From positions 3,410,001-3,474,000 of the forward strand of contig OX291544.1 of assembly GCA_946406115.1 (NCBI GenBank): 64,000 nucleotides of DNA, written 5' to 3'. Below are positions 24,101 to 36,100 of the stretch, piece after piece. This DNA is from Apoda limacodes. Its lineage: Eukaryota > Arthropoda > Insecta > Lepidoptera > Limacodidae. The notes below the pieces were generated by a model. It saw only the letters and a list, made by a program, of their open reading frames with translations, was not told where the DNA came from and did no database searches. The position numbers and the translations under genes are program-made. Position 1 is the first letter of the stretch. Each line of letters starts with the position of its first letter.

Positions 24101-27100
24101 AATTTACCTATAAGATTGAGGGGGACGAAATCACGCTACTGCACCAAAAATGTATGGGAAAATGCTAAGGAATTTAACTAAAATTTCTAGGTAGAATAAA
24201 ATAGTAGATATGGTCAGTCAGGTGGACTTACGTAGATAAAGGAGTTCATAAAATCACTGCAGATCCAACAAGATAGGTATTGGTTCACAAGCACACTTTA
24301 AGGTCCACAGGATATAGGTACAAAATTGCAATGTAGATGCACACGCGCCGACCATGCGTTCACACCAGTGTCAGTGGGTCAACTGTCATACATAGATAAG
24401 GAAAAAGAGGAGGGCCGCGCGGTGCAGTATAGCTAAAGAATATAGGGTTGAAACAAACTGGTTACACATATTTTAAGTGGGAAATAAACATACTGTATCA
24501 TCGGAAAGCAGTCTAAAATAAGATATGATTTCTTTAAGCCGGTCGTTTTGATTTTTAGCGGTTAATTTTAGTAGTCGGATTAGATAAAGTGTAACTGTCT
24601 TGACTTGTTACTAGACCCATTATTAAACGATTCAACATTCCGCCGAAAAGTTGGTTGTTTTTTTGCCTCATATTTACAGTTAATTCCTCATAGCAAAATA
24701 GTTCTTTCCATAAATTTGGAACACTAAGGGAACCTAAACATTTAAGGCCATCACACGACTTCCAGTTTTCGAACGGCGACTATTGTCTTACTGGTGGCAG
24801 TTGGAGCAGATCGCCAAACAACACTATATGAAGATTGCCGAACCATCCGTCGTCAGCGTCACCGGTATCATATTTCTGTTAAGCGAAGATGGATGTACAT
24901 TAATGTTATATTGAAAATCATAGACACTTTATCAGTTTTTAAAAGTACTACATCTTTTAAATCACATCTTAAAACTTGGTCTGATAAGGAAGTATACTTG
25001 GGACAATTTCACGTGCTCTGCAGGTAGCTGTAGGAGCCTATGTATTGTTAGACCGTTTACATTAAAAGCGGCGATACCTGTGGGTGCAGCTACTTCAGCT
25101 AACTTATTCATTCGCTCCTTAAACCAGTTTTTAATTGTACTGATTAAATAACTTTTTCCCGTACCGCCTGTCCCACTTATAAATATCCTCAAAGTTTTAG
25201 ATTCATCTAATAAAGTCTTACAGACCTTGTCGAAAATACGTTTTTGGTCTACATTTAAACCTTCTATCATTTGTTCGAGCTCATCTTCAGATACCAAATC
25301 TTAAGCATCTCTATAATCTTCCATTGCATTCACAGCTTAAGTAGGTAAGAATTCCAGTGGATTCTCTAGACCATCATCTTTGTGATCATCTTCCTTTCGA
25401 TTTCTTTCAATTTCTGCTACTTTTTCTTCAATTATTTCAAACGCTCTGTCTATGTTATTAAGGGATTCTGTCTGCATTTCTCCGTAATTAAGTCCGTCCT
25501 TAATTTGATCTTTTAGAAAATTGGCTTCAGTGTAAGTATTTTGTCCAGACTTTAGTACTGCTAAATCTCTCCATGGATAAAACATTAACAAAAGCGAAAA
25601 ATATTATTTTTTGGGTGTTTATTTACGTCGTAAGTATAGTGATTTATTAAATCAGGTCTCTTTCGTTTCTTTAAATATTTATTTGATGATAATTTATATA
25701 CTTGTGCCGCTGTTGCTGAAGAAGGCGGGGCTGTAACTATGTCAAACCTTCAAGCAAAATTATATAAATTTATACTCTCTAAGTCTTGAGGACGTTGAGG
25801 AAAAATAATATCAACCCAAGATTCGAAATAGATGTCAGTAGAATCTGATTCAAGTTAAATTTTTTTTTTTTTAGTTTTTACTCTTCGGTTGCGATATATA
25901 TTTATAAGATTGAGGGGGATTATAAGGATTAATGTACCACATTCTCTGTTATTGAGTGCTCGGAGACCTACGTTAAAAAGCCTACTAGCGAGAGATTTGG
26001 TAAAATTTATGTTGTCAAAAGTGTCTACTGCGTGATTTTTTTCACTTTTAGTTGTACATTTGGTAATTTAATAATTTAGTACAGCAGTCTTTTTGTCTAT
26101 ATACTGTAAATCCATGTGGCCATTCGAAGCGAAAAGAATTGCTGGATTATAGTCGTTAATGGAACAAGATTCTTTTTCGCGAGGTATATTATAAAGTCTA
26201 TTAGTTTTTAAAGTTTTTCTAGCCGCTCTTGATTGGGTTACACCATTGTTCGTGGAAACCAAAACCTGCAAACCGTTGTCAAGCTTGTTGTTGAGTTATG
26301 TTAATGCGTCTGATAATTTATAACACGATGATGTCATGTTGGGGATACTTTTTTATCTGAGACAGAACATATAACGTATTTATTAATAAACTAGCTTCTG
26401 CCAGCGGTTTCGCCCGCCCTAAATTTCGTTATCGGCGTAGGTTCTTACGGCAACTACTCAATTATAGAAAAAAAAACAATCAAATCTTTCCTCTTTAATG
26501 GCATAATACATTTGTGTCTGTGAAACCATGGAAATAAGCATACAAAATTTCAACCCAATCGGTCAACCCGTTACGTAGTTGACATACCGACAGCAGCGCC
26601 ACCTACCGAGTCCAATTTTAACTTCAAATCATCCTATAACCATCGAAATACCCATATAAAATTTCAACCCAATCGGTTCAGCCGTTTATAAGTTAAGTAA
26701 AAAGATAAGTACGGAAGGATAATTCTTACTACCCGTTGTCCTATTACCCGTTGTCCCGTAGGAATGAAGCATTTTCCCGCGGTAAAAAGTAGCCTATGTT
26801 CATCAGGGATAATGGTAAAAGAATTTTTCAAATCGGTCCAGTAGTTTTGGAGCCTATTCAATACAAACAAACAAACGAACAAACAAACAATCAAATCTTT
26901 CCTATTTAAATATTAATGTAGATAAACTCTGCCACCTCTTCTACAGTCGAAACTTGCAGCATCTTTTACACACAACATCAGATGGAAATGCTGTAAACCC
27001 CTATACTGGTATTAACGACGCCAGAAATAATATTCTATTTCACCTAAAGGAGCCTTAGGTGATGTTAAAATATCCAATATTGATTTAAATTTTATGTCAA

Positions 27101-30100
27101 TAAACCGCGACGCTGAAACGAGGTTCATTGCTACTAACTCACTAGTAGATTTATTCCTTGCATCTGGACCATTGATTAGTTTAATATAATCTGCGAGGTC
27201 CGTCCATCTCCATTCAGAAGGACTGATTGTTAAAACCAAGTAGCCGGTCTGTAATGACGAGTCATACACATGACATCTTTTCAAGGTTTTTTTCCGGAAT
27301 TGCTCGGTGTTTCGTAATCTATTAAATATTGCCATCAAATCTCCTTCGAGCTCGCTTTTCTCTATCTTCTCTAAATACTGTTGCGCTCAGGGCATGTAAT
27401 TTCGGAAGGTTATCAATTCCGATATTGATTTCCGATATTAGATTTTAATATTGAAATTCCGATACTAATATCGGAATTGAACATATTTTTCATAAAGTTG
27501 TATTTGTTACAAGATGTTTTAAATTAATTTATTTTTGTAATCAACATAAATATAAAACAACTTCTGTGATGAATAAATTATACAAAAAACGTAAAACTGA
27601 AATCAATTTTGATGCATATATTTAAAAATAGCACAACCTATGAATAAAATCTAAATTAAAAATACCTTCTGAAATAACTTGACTAAAATACTTAATCTAA
27701 AATTAAAAAAAAATTAATAAGAGAATAAAACTACTAATCCTGTACTATTTATTTATTTTTTAGAAAACCTCCTCTTTTCTTCATAATGCTTTCATAGGAA
27801 CCCCTCCACTCCGCTACTCTTCTGCTACTAATTAAATTAAAACACTCATAATCATCCTAAAAAATACAATTGGAAACAAATGGAACTAAACTTCTTATTT
27901 ACTAACATTATGTATATGTTTTAAGAGATAAACTTAATAGTGCATTCTCAATAAATTGAAGGCTTCTAGCATTTTAGCAAAAGCAAACTTCGGACAATGC
28001 ATCAAAAATATCCAGCTGACGAAAAACACGCTTACTTTCAACACTAAGGCAAATCTTATGTAAAATACAAACGCTCTGTACGCATGTTATATAAACACTA
28101 ATAGCTCCTTCCGTTTTCGTCGCATACAAGTTAATAAGATATTATAATTACAAAAAGGTAAAAATTGGCGTCCACAGACAAGGACTTTCTATTTTTTCAG
28201 ATTTTTTCAAATTCTCGGCCAAAAGTCATATTACACCTTATAGTGGTTAGGTAGTTACTTTGATCGGATAGTAATAAAACTACCTCAGCATAGTCTCCTC
28301 TTCTCAGCTTACAGGGCTTGCATGATATTTGAGGTTTAGTACATGCATACGCATTATATACTTTTTTACTCGTTCGTCGCCTTTTAAAGCCAATAGAAAC
28401 TTTAAGAATAATAAAAGTAGGAATGGTACTACTATTAATTGTCATTTTTTGTATTAAACTTAAAGTTTATAGCGATTAAGATAATGTGTTTTGCTTCTCA
28501 AGTTTACTTAACACGAATTTCAATACTGTGTCTCCTATATATGTAATATATATAATGTAGTATTTCGTATTCGCGACACCAGCCAAAAAATCTAGAGACT
28601 GCCGCCTGTTGACTCGGGGACAATAACTGACAAAGTTCGGAAGACGTTCAAGGCGAGGTGACGTTGTATGAAGTGTAGATTTTCCTTTCAATACTCTCGT
28701 CCTCACCCTTCGTTAGCAGTAGCGCCGACTCTATAGTGCCTGAGTGTGCCCGTGCCCCCAAATGTTAAGTGTCTGCGGCGCTGAGCCCTAATATTTTATT
28801 GTTTTACTATGATTTCCGGGACTCGGGCCCTCATAAGATTTTTTTTAAGCAACGTGCCTGTTCGTGGATTGTGTACTGGGTGCTGTATGACAGTTTGTAG
28901 GACTTTGGTGAAAGAAAGTACGAAAGCTGTAATAGCATGTAACTAATAGCTGCTCAATAAGAAGGTAGTGAGACAACATCAAATCGCCCGCACAACGGAG
29001 CGCCGGCTGGCACCGTTTACGTATAATTTTTACAATTAAACAGAATATTTGACTAATTCCGATATTACGATATTGGACTATTCAGTATCGGAATTATAAT
29101 ATCGGACTTAACGTTCCGAGATTCTGGGATTTCGATATTTCGAAATTCCGATATTCATGCCCCGCTGTTAATTTTTGTTTTAGATTAGTTACGTTTAATT
29201 TATAAAATATACCTGCATTTTGTAGTCTTATATTTGCGTCATTCAATAAGTTAAATAAGTATTGCTGGTTAAGTCTGAATCGCGAGTCTTGTGAAGTTAA
29301 GCGAAACTTTATGAATTCTGCATTTGTAATTTTTATCATCTTCATTATCTTCAGTTACCTGAGTAAGAAAGGCAGACTGATTTTGTAGCTTCTTTTCGTT
29401 CTCATTTGGCTCGATGCTATGGTTAAAATTTGGTCAAGGTTGTTTTATAAATTATCTGAATTCTTCGGTAAAATTATGTTTGTGTAATGAAAATTATTCT
29501 GTTTTAAATATACCAATGCCTTGTTTATATTGCCGATATCCACTAAGTCTTGCCACATTATTTTAGTTTTAGTCTGACAGCTTTGCACGAGTATAAAAAG
29601 CTCTTGATTGGGGTTTAAAGGATCTTCGGCGTATGGTACTTTAACTTTATTTATCGGACAGACTGTTAGTATATTTTTATTTCCCAGTGGAATCAAGCTA
29701 GTTACTTGAAAAGCTTTAGCTCTTTGTAGCAACATTTTTTCGTAGTTATTAAGATCACTTAATTGCTTAGGTACGTCACTGTAATACAAACTACTCCGCC
29801 CGCCCTAAATTCGGTTATCGGCGTGGAACTCCTTAATTAACTCCAATTAATTAGTTATACCAATGAACTGCTATAGCATGCTATAGGTGCAGCAGTAGTT
29901 CGTTTAAATCTGCTATAGTTATTCCCGCAGAAACTTATGAATTTTTAGGGATAAAAAATAGCCTATATGCTATTTCAGAACCTAACCTATATTTGTATTC
30001 CAAGTTTTATCCCGATCCGTCCAGTGGTTGAAGCGTGATTGAGTAACAAACATCCATCCAGACATACAAACTTTCACATGTATAATATTAGAAGGATTTT

Positions 30101-33100
30101 AATTTTGTTTAATTTTGTATCTCGTATCTATTAAGTTGAATACACCTATGGCTGACTTTGAATTTAAATATTTAAAAACATCCAATAAATTTTGTAGAAT
30201 TGATTTATCTAATAAAAATTGTTTGGGATGCAAGACCAAGATACATTATTATATGAATTCTGTAAATTAAATATCTGACCCTCATTGTTTATTGGGAAAG
30301 TTTCATCCGTACAGAACATTTTATACGAACTTTCATAATAGTATGATTCTTGAGTGCTCACATGTTAGGATTTTCCGGAAAGAATAACAAAATTTTCTAG
30401 TATGTCAATGTCAGAAGAAATACTTTTAATTTTTTCCATACTTATTGTAATTTTATTTTGAACGCGATCTAAAACTTGACAGTAATCATCTAACCTTTTC
30501 TGCTTTCCAATTTTGTATGTAAGTTTGTCAATTATGTCATTTCCATCAGTATACCACCAGTATACGATAATTTTTTTTCTTAGCGTAGTACAACTTCGAC
30601 GATCTTTTTACAGTATGTTTTCCGCGACCTAATGCGCCTCTGGATTTTTATCCGTATTACGTTTTACGTCTGCCTGATGCACCTCGGTGTGCTTGGCTGC
30701 AAAACGTTTGTGAGAACTTTGAACTACTTCAGGATGTGCTTGTTAACGCCGATTAGCATCACGCCGCTGTTCCGCACGGGATTTCTCAATTTAGGTCGAC
30801 CTGGTTTACGCTTTTTTGACGAAATTAAGTTTTCCTTCAAAGAATCGTTCTCTTGAATTGTATCGGGAGAAATAGACACATTATTGTTGTCTTGTTCCAC
30901 TGGATCTTGCTACACACGTCATAATGGCCCGAAGAGAAATTTCCTGTAAAGAGCAAACGCTTTGTAGGATATGCTTCTTCACCGAACAAACCTAGTAGAA
31001 CACCATCCTGATGATACACTTCGATACTAATATTATGCAAATTTACTGCAGCCTTTAATTCAGTCTTCTTCATAAGTTGTCGAACAAAGCATGCTTGCTT
31101 GATACTCTTCTTCAGAGCAGTAAGGATCCCCGTTTGGATAGCGCTGTACATACTTAAATCATCCCAGTTATGACATACATACTCTACCATAGTCTCACGC
31201 AACCTATTTGTTTGTTGTATATAACTAAACTCTATCAATGAGTATGCAATCGTATGGAATAGGCAGCTTCCATCGAGAGACTATTCGGTGTAAGGTTAGT
31301 GTGTTACCCACCCGTAATTCTGTTGTACGACTCATTGTACAAAATACGTTATGAAAAGATAATTATTTAAGACTATTACTTAACAAAATAAACTGTTATC
31401 TATTGAAATCTCAAGAAAAATTTTTTGCATTGCACCTTGCATCTGGCGCCGCACAACTACAGCTTTTTACCACCTACAATGTAGGTTTCATAGCAATGAC
31501 GCAAAAGTGTCTTGAGAGTGAGACGCCGCCTAGTGTGAGTTTTTAACGCTACTATCGCGTTCGCGTCAACGAAATACATGTATGGAAATGAAGGAGTGCC
31601 TCGAGCGGACGCGTTTCGAGACGGTTTTTTCTTTTGACTTTTAATGAATACGCGAACGAAAAACTCACACACACAGTACAATTAAAAACTAACGCTATTT
31701 CTATATTTTCCTATAATCTTTTAAAAAACACTTTTATTTTTTTGGGACTTGGAGAAGTTCATTATTCAGAGGAGTAAAACTATTACGAGATCGGTAAGTA
31801 CCAACTTATTCTCTGTTTATTGTTGTAAGTCTTTTTTAATTTCCTTCCAATAAGAGCTGACACCATTCCAAAAATTACGTGGCTAGCCGGAAGAGAAAAC
31901 AAATCAAATGTACATACAGTTATGTGGAAAAAATCTCCAGAGGCAACAAAGTCAAACGACTACAAATTTACAGTGTTGAAAAACTCGAAAACAGTGAAAA
32001 TTGTGATTGTGATGCGAACATATGTGTTCAACATACTATTATAGATAATGTATATAAGTGCGCAAAAGAATTGGTTCCAAAAATAACCGACCACATAGAA
32101 AATAGTGTTAATTTTTAATTATAAAAACTGTCTGTAAGCATAATGAGTGTATTTAGAAATAAATGCGATACAGAACAAACAATTTGTTATAATTAAAAAT
32201 CCTTTTTTTTTTACTTGAAGACTGATAACTTATTTTAACTAAAATTTAAAGTAAAATATACATAGGATTTTCTTGATGCTGCTCTTTTCGTGAAATCTAC
32301 TAAGATTCATTGTTTCAGTTTATTTCAGTATATACATTATTCAAGTTGTATTTATAATCAATAAATTATTTTTCACTCAGCCACTGCAAATTATGATACA
32401 CGAAGCTGATATATAATAATAAACTTTAAATTTTCAAAAATTAACATAAAGTTGTATTCAAAGATTTTTTCTTAAAACTTGCGTAGCTACCAATTTCGAG
32501 GTTCTGGATAACTAACTTTTGATTTTTTTTTATTATTTGAGATTTTTAATAGAGACATACATATTCATTGGAGTTTTCAGACTAGATGCAATACATGTTT
32601 CTTTATGCTAGTTTAGTTCATATGTTTTTTCTATTCAGAATAGTTCTATAATAATTGAAAAGGTAATGAGTTATTGTACAGTCAATATGATTATACATGG
32701 TTCAAGAAAAGCTACTTTTTTCAAGTCAATAAATTGATGGTTCTAGTTTGATACTCAAGAATTAATGAGTTTTTGCCTTTATATTTTGAATGTTCTCTAT
32801 TCAAGTTAGTTTATTTAAAATTGAATGAATGAGTTATCGTCGATAAATTTTTAATTTTTCTCTATTCGACTTAGTTTTTTAATAATTAATTAATGTGTTT
32901 TCGTTGATAAATTTTGCTTTTTCTCTATTCAGCTTAGTTTTAATAACGAATTTATGAGTTTTCGATATTAAATTTTGATTTTTTCTCTATTCAAGTAAGT
33001 TTTTTATAATGAATTAATGAGTTTTTATGGTAGGGAATTGGGGGAACTAGAGCCAATCCTTATTAGATCTAGTTTCACCAATTTCCTACTACTGGTAAAA

Positions 33101-36100
33101 GCTAGTTACACATAATTTAATTCTCGTGTTGTCATTAGCTACTCTTGAATACTTAGGTTACTTAGGAATAGGTTGCCTTGCTCTCATAGGATTACTCATG
33201 TGTCTGTATGTACCTATGTACATCTGTCACAGCCAATATGCTCCGAATCTACTGGACTGGTTAAGTTGAAATTTGGTACACATGTGAATTTCTGACACAA
33301 ATACGGCCGTGTAACATAAATTAATGGATTTTACATACTTACTCACATTTTAGATTGAATAAGAAAATTTAAAAAGTGACATATTAAATAAAAAGGCTTG
33401 TGGCGAGGGTCTCAATTATTTTTTTATAATTTAATATATTACGGTTTAAACGTTATTTAAGGAAATAGATAAAACTTAAGCATGCCTCCTCCTTATGCCT
33501 TAAACTACAGAGCTTATGTGGAAAAAATTTAAAAAGAGTTCTTCACTTCACATTACAGGAAAAACCTTTAAGAAGTCTACGGCCTTAACGGGTCGCTCTC
33601 CACGCAAGCTCAACTCGCACATATCCGGATTTTACACTTTTGTTTACACAAATAAAATCTTAACAGATTTTTGTGGTTTCACAATGTATACCTCTCCTAC
33701 CTCTGCTAAGATTTTATGAAGAAAAATTGCTGTTTCAGGTTTTTCTGCAGAAAATCACGATAATATCTTAACTATTTCTTCCACAAACAAAATTTAATTC
33801 CATTTATTACTTTGAACTATATTATTTCAGGACCCGTTTCCTCCACCTTCGTGGAATGGCGTTTTTAAAGCTAATGAAGACATATATACTTGTCCCCAAA
33901 CATATATTTTCGGAGTAAGGGGCTCTGAAGATTGTTTAAAGATGAATATTTATGTACCAGCCCTTTCCAAAGGACCATTTCCTGTAATGTTTAATATTCA
34001 CGGCGGTGGGTTTATAGTAGGAAGTGGAGGTAAAGCAATGTTTGGCCCTGAATTTCTGGTTCAGCAACAAGTTATATTGGTAACATTTAACTATAGACTT
34101 GGTGCACTTGGTTTCTTATGCTTAGGCATTAAAGAAGCACCAGGTAACGCGGGTCTTAAAGACCAATTAGCTGCTCTGCGTTGGGTTAAGAAAAATATTG
34201 CGGCCTTTGGAGGAGATCCGGATAATGTTACAATTTTTGGTGGGAGTTCCGGAGCTATGAGCGTGTCGCTATTTTTAGTCAGCGATGCAACCAATGGTTT
34301 ATTTCAAAGATCTATAATGCAAAGTGGGTCAGCAATTATGCCATTGTTTTTGAACAAAGAACCAGTTAAGGTTGCCAGCCGTCTAGCAAAAAGCCTTGGT
34401 TATAACACCGAAGATCCTAATAAACTATATGAGATTTTTTCTAAATTACCTATTAATGAATTACTAAAATTAAATTTTGACCCCTTTGAAATAAATCATG
34501 AAACCGATTTATTTTACTTACCATGTGTTGAAAAACATTTTCCTGGTAAAGAACCATTTTTAACTGATTTGCCTTATAATATAATGACTAAGAAACCTAG
34601 AAACGTAACAATAATTTCAGGAATAACGAGTAACGAGGGCTTATTTTTTAGTAAATCTGAAACTGAAAATACACTAAGCAGAATGACTGGTATGAGTTTA
34701 GTTGCAGATGAACTGGAATTCGAAAACAAAGAAATCGCAGATAAGGAATCTCTGAAAGTCAAAGAGTTTTATTTTAGCAAAGATCCAATCAACCTGAAGA
34801 AAATTACTAATGTCTCAAATCTATACAGTCATGTTTTATTCGAAATACCTATGATATTGGAAACTGAAGTTTATTTACAGAACACACAAGCTAATATTTA
34901 TAACTATTACTTCAACTACAGCGGTGGTCGAAATTTCCTTAAATCCTTACTTGGATATAATGAAGATGTGGCCGGCGTATGCCATGGTGACGAATTAATG
35001 TACTTGTTTAAAGGAAGATTGTGGCCTTCAAAGATAAAAAGTGACGATCAAAAGATGATATACTACATGACTAAGATGTGGGCCAACTTCGCTAAGTATG
35101 GGTGCGTTAAAAAATATTGTTTTATCAGTTATGCTACATTCTCTGTTACTTACTTCGGCAGTAACTTTATATCTGCAATTCTTCAGACTTAATTCTAGAG
35201 CTTTTGTCACAACAATATTATAATTTTACATTTCAAATCATTTATGATTACAAGTCTCTTCTCTTAAGGAGGTGCGCGAGAAGTTAGTCATCGATATGAC
35301 GCGTACCCTAGGAAGCTCCGAGTGAAACTTCTCTGCATTTTTTTAATAACAAAGGTGTGCAAGAGGTGCTTCTATTACACGTTATCTGTCATTCTCGTAC
35401 AGACCTTTTTGTCTAAGTGTACCCTAGATATGTAGATGGAGATAGATCTCATTACTAAGACTATCACTTGTCAAAGTGTTTCGTATTTTTTTATTCTCTG
35501 CTAATTCCATCTAACATAAATTATTATTATGAACTATATTTTAAAACTTCAAAACTAGGTTAATCATTGGATTTGGTTTATTCTTAGGGTTCTGTACCTC
35601 AAAAGGAAAAAAAAACCTTATAGGATCACCTTGCTGTCCGTCTGTCTGTCTGCCAAGACCCTTTTTCTCAGGAACGCGTAAAGGTATCACGTTGAAATTA
35701 ATATCAAATACTAAGGTTTATGGTCTCTTGAAGCTGTAAAAAATCAAGCTTCTAAGTCAACTTAGTAAAAACACGGCGGAAAAACGGCCATTTTCGTCGG
35801 TAATTTTTGCATTTACAAACAAATCAAAACCTATGGGGTACTTTCCGCTGTCCTAGAATCATGAAATTTGACATGAAGCAAGATCTTACATCACAAATAT
35901 TGGGAAAAATTTAAAATTTGTTAATTTGTAATTATATCAAATTTAAAAAAAGTTTGTCTGTCAAGACCCTTTTACTTCAGAACGAGTGGGGAGGTATCAA
36001 GTTGAAATTAATATCGAATACTACGGTCTACAGTCCCTTAAAGTTGTAAAAAAAAACAATCTTCTATATCTACACAATAACCAAATACGGCAATTTTTAA

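Larger units (their letters stand above)
17929..24455 (-). mobile_element. BEL/Pao LTR retrotransposon, full-length, inactive
   Basis: 6.5-kb element on the minus strand with two LTRs and a perfect 5-bp target duplication aactg at 17924-17928 and 24456-24460. The domain order gag (zinc knuckle), aspartic protease, RT, RNase H, integrase is that of BEL/Pao, with integrase last. LTRs end TGTTTC..CATACA in the element's orientation. Just inside the 5' LTR a TGGTGCAGTAGC stretch could be the primer-binding site; before the 3' LTR a G-rich AGGGCGGGGG could be the polypurine tract. Frameshifts and stops in gag and pol make it inactive. It sits inside the Helitron helicase. Confidence 0.92.
17736..31240 (-). 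mobile_element. Decayed Helitron (OTU-like, Rep, helicase) with nested insertions
   Basis: Pieces of one minus-strand RepHel open frame, in order from high to low coordinates: OTU-like part (30837-31238), Rep N-terminal parts (29445-29789; 29164-29345), HUH Rep core (about 26940-27387), Rep C-part (26068-26271), linker with FYPWRD (25337-25591), PIF1-type helicase (24461-25297) and its continuation beyond a BEL/Pao insertion (17736-17928). It is interrupted by a TIR element at 27388-29163, small Helitrons at 26391-26922 and 29791-30096, and the BEL element. Outer termini were not identified. Many stops: inactive. Confidence 0.8.
12150..33830 (+). other. Esterase 2 intron 1 (21.7 kb), nested transposons
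   Basis: Runs from GTGCGT at 12150 to an ATTTCAG acceptor ending at 33830. It contains LINE tails and RT fragments (12.8-15.1 kb), an unassigned stretch (15.1-17.7 kb), a Helitron (17.7-31.2 kb) with a BEL/Pao element and others inside it, then AT-rich repeats. All recognisable genes in it are transposon-derived, and the two large elements lie on the minus strand. Confidence 0.75.

Noticed and set aside
30632..30856. 74-aa plus ORF as a gene
   Set aside because: Lies antisense within the Helitron remnant, with no recognisable features.
31879..32118. 80-codon plus frame as a gene
   Set aside because: Starts at GTG, has an in-frame TGA just upstream, and matches nothing I recognise; kept only as a low-interest observation.
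34091..34762. Minus-strand ORFs in esterase 2
   Set aside because: Antisense shadows of the catalytic exon.
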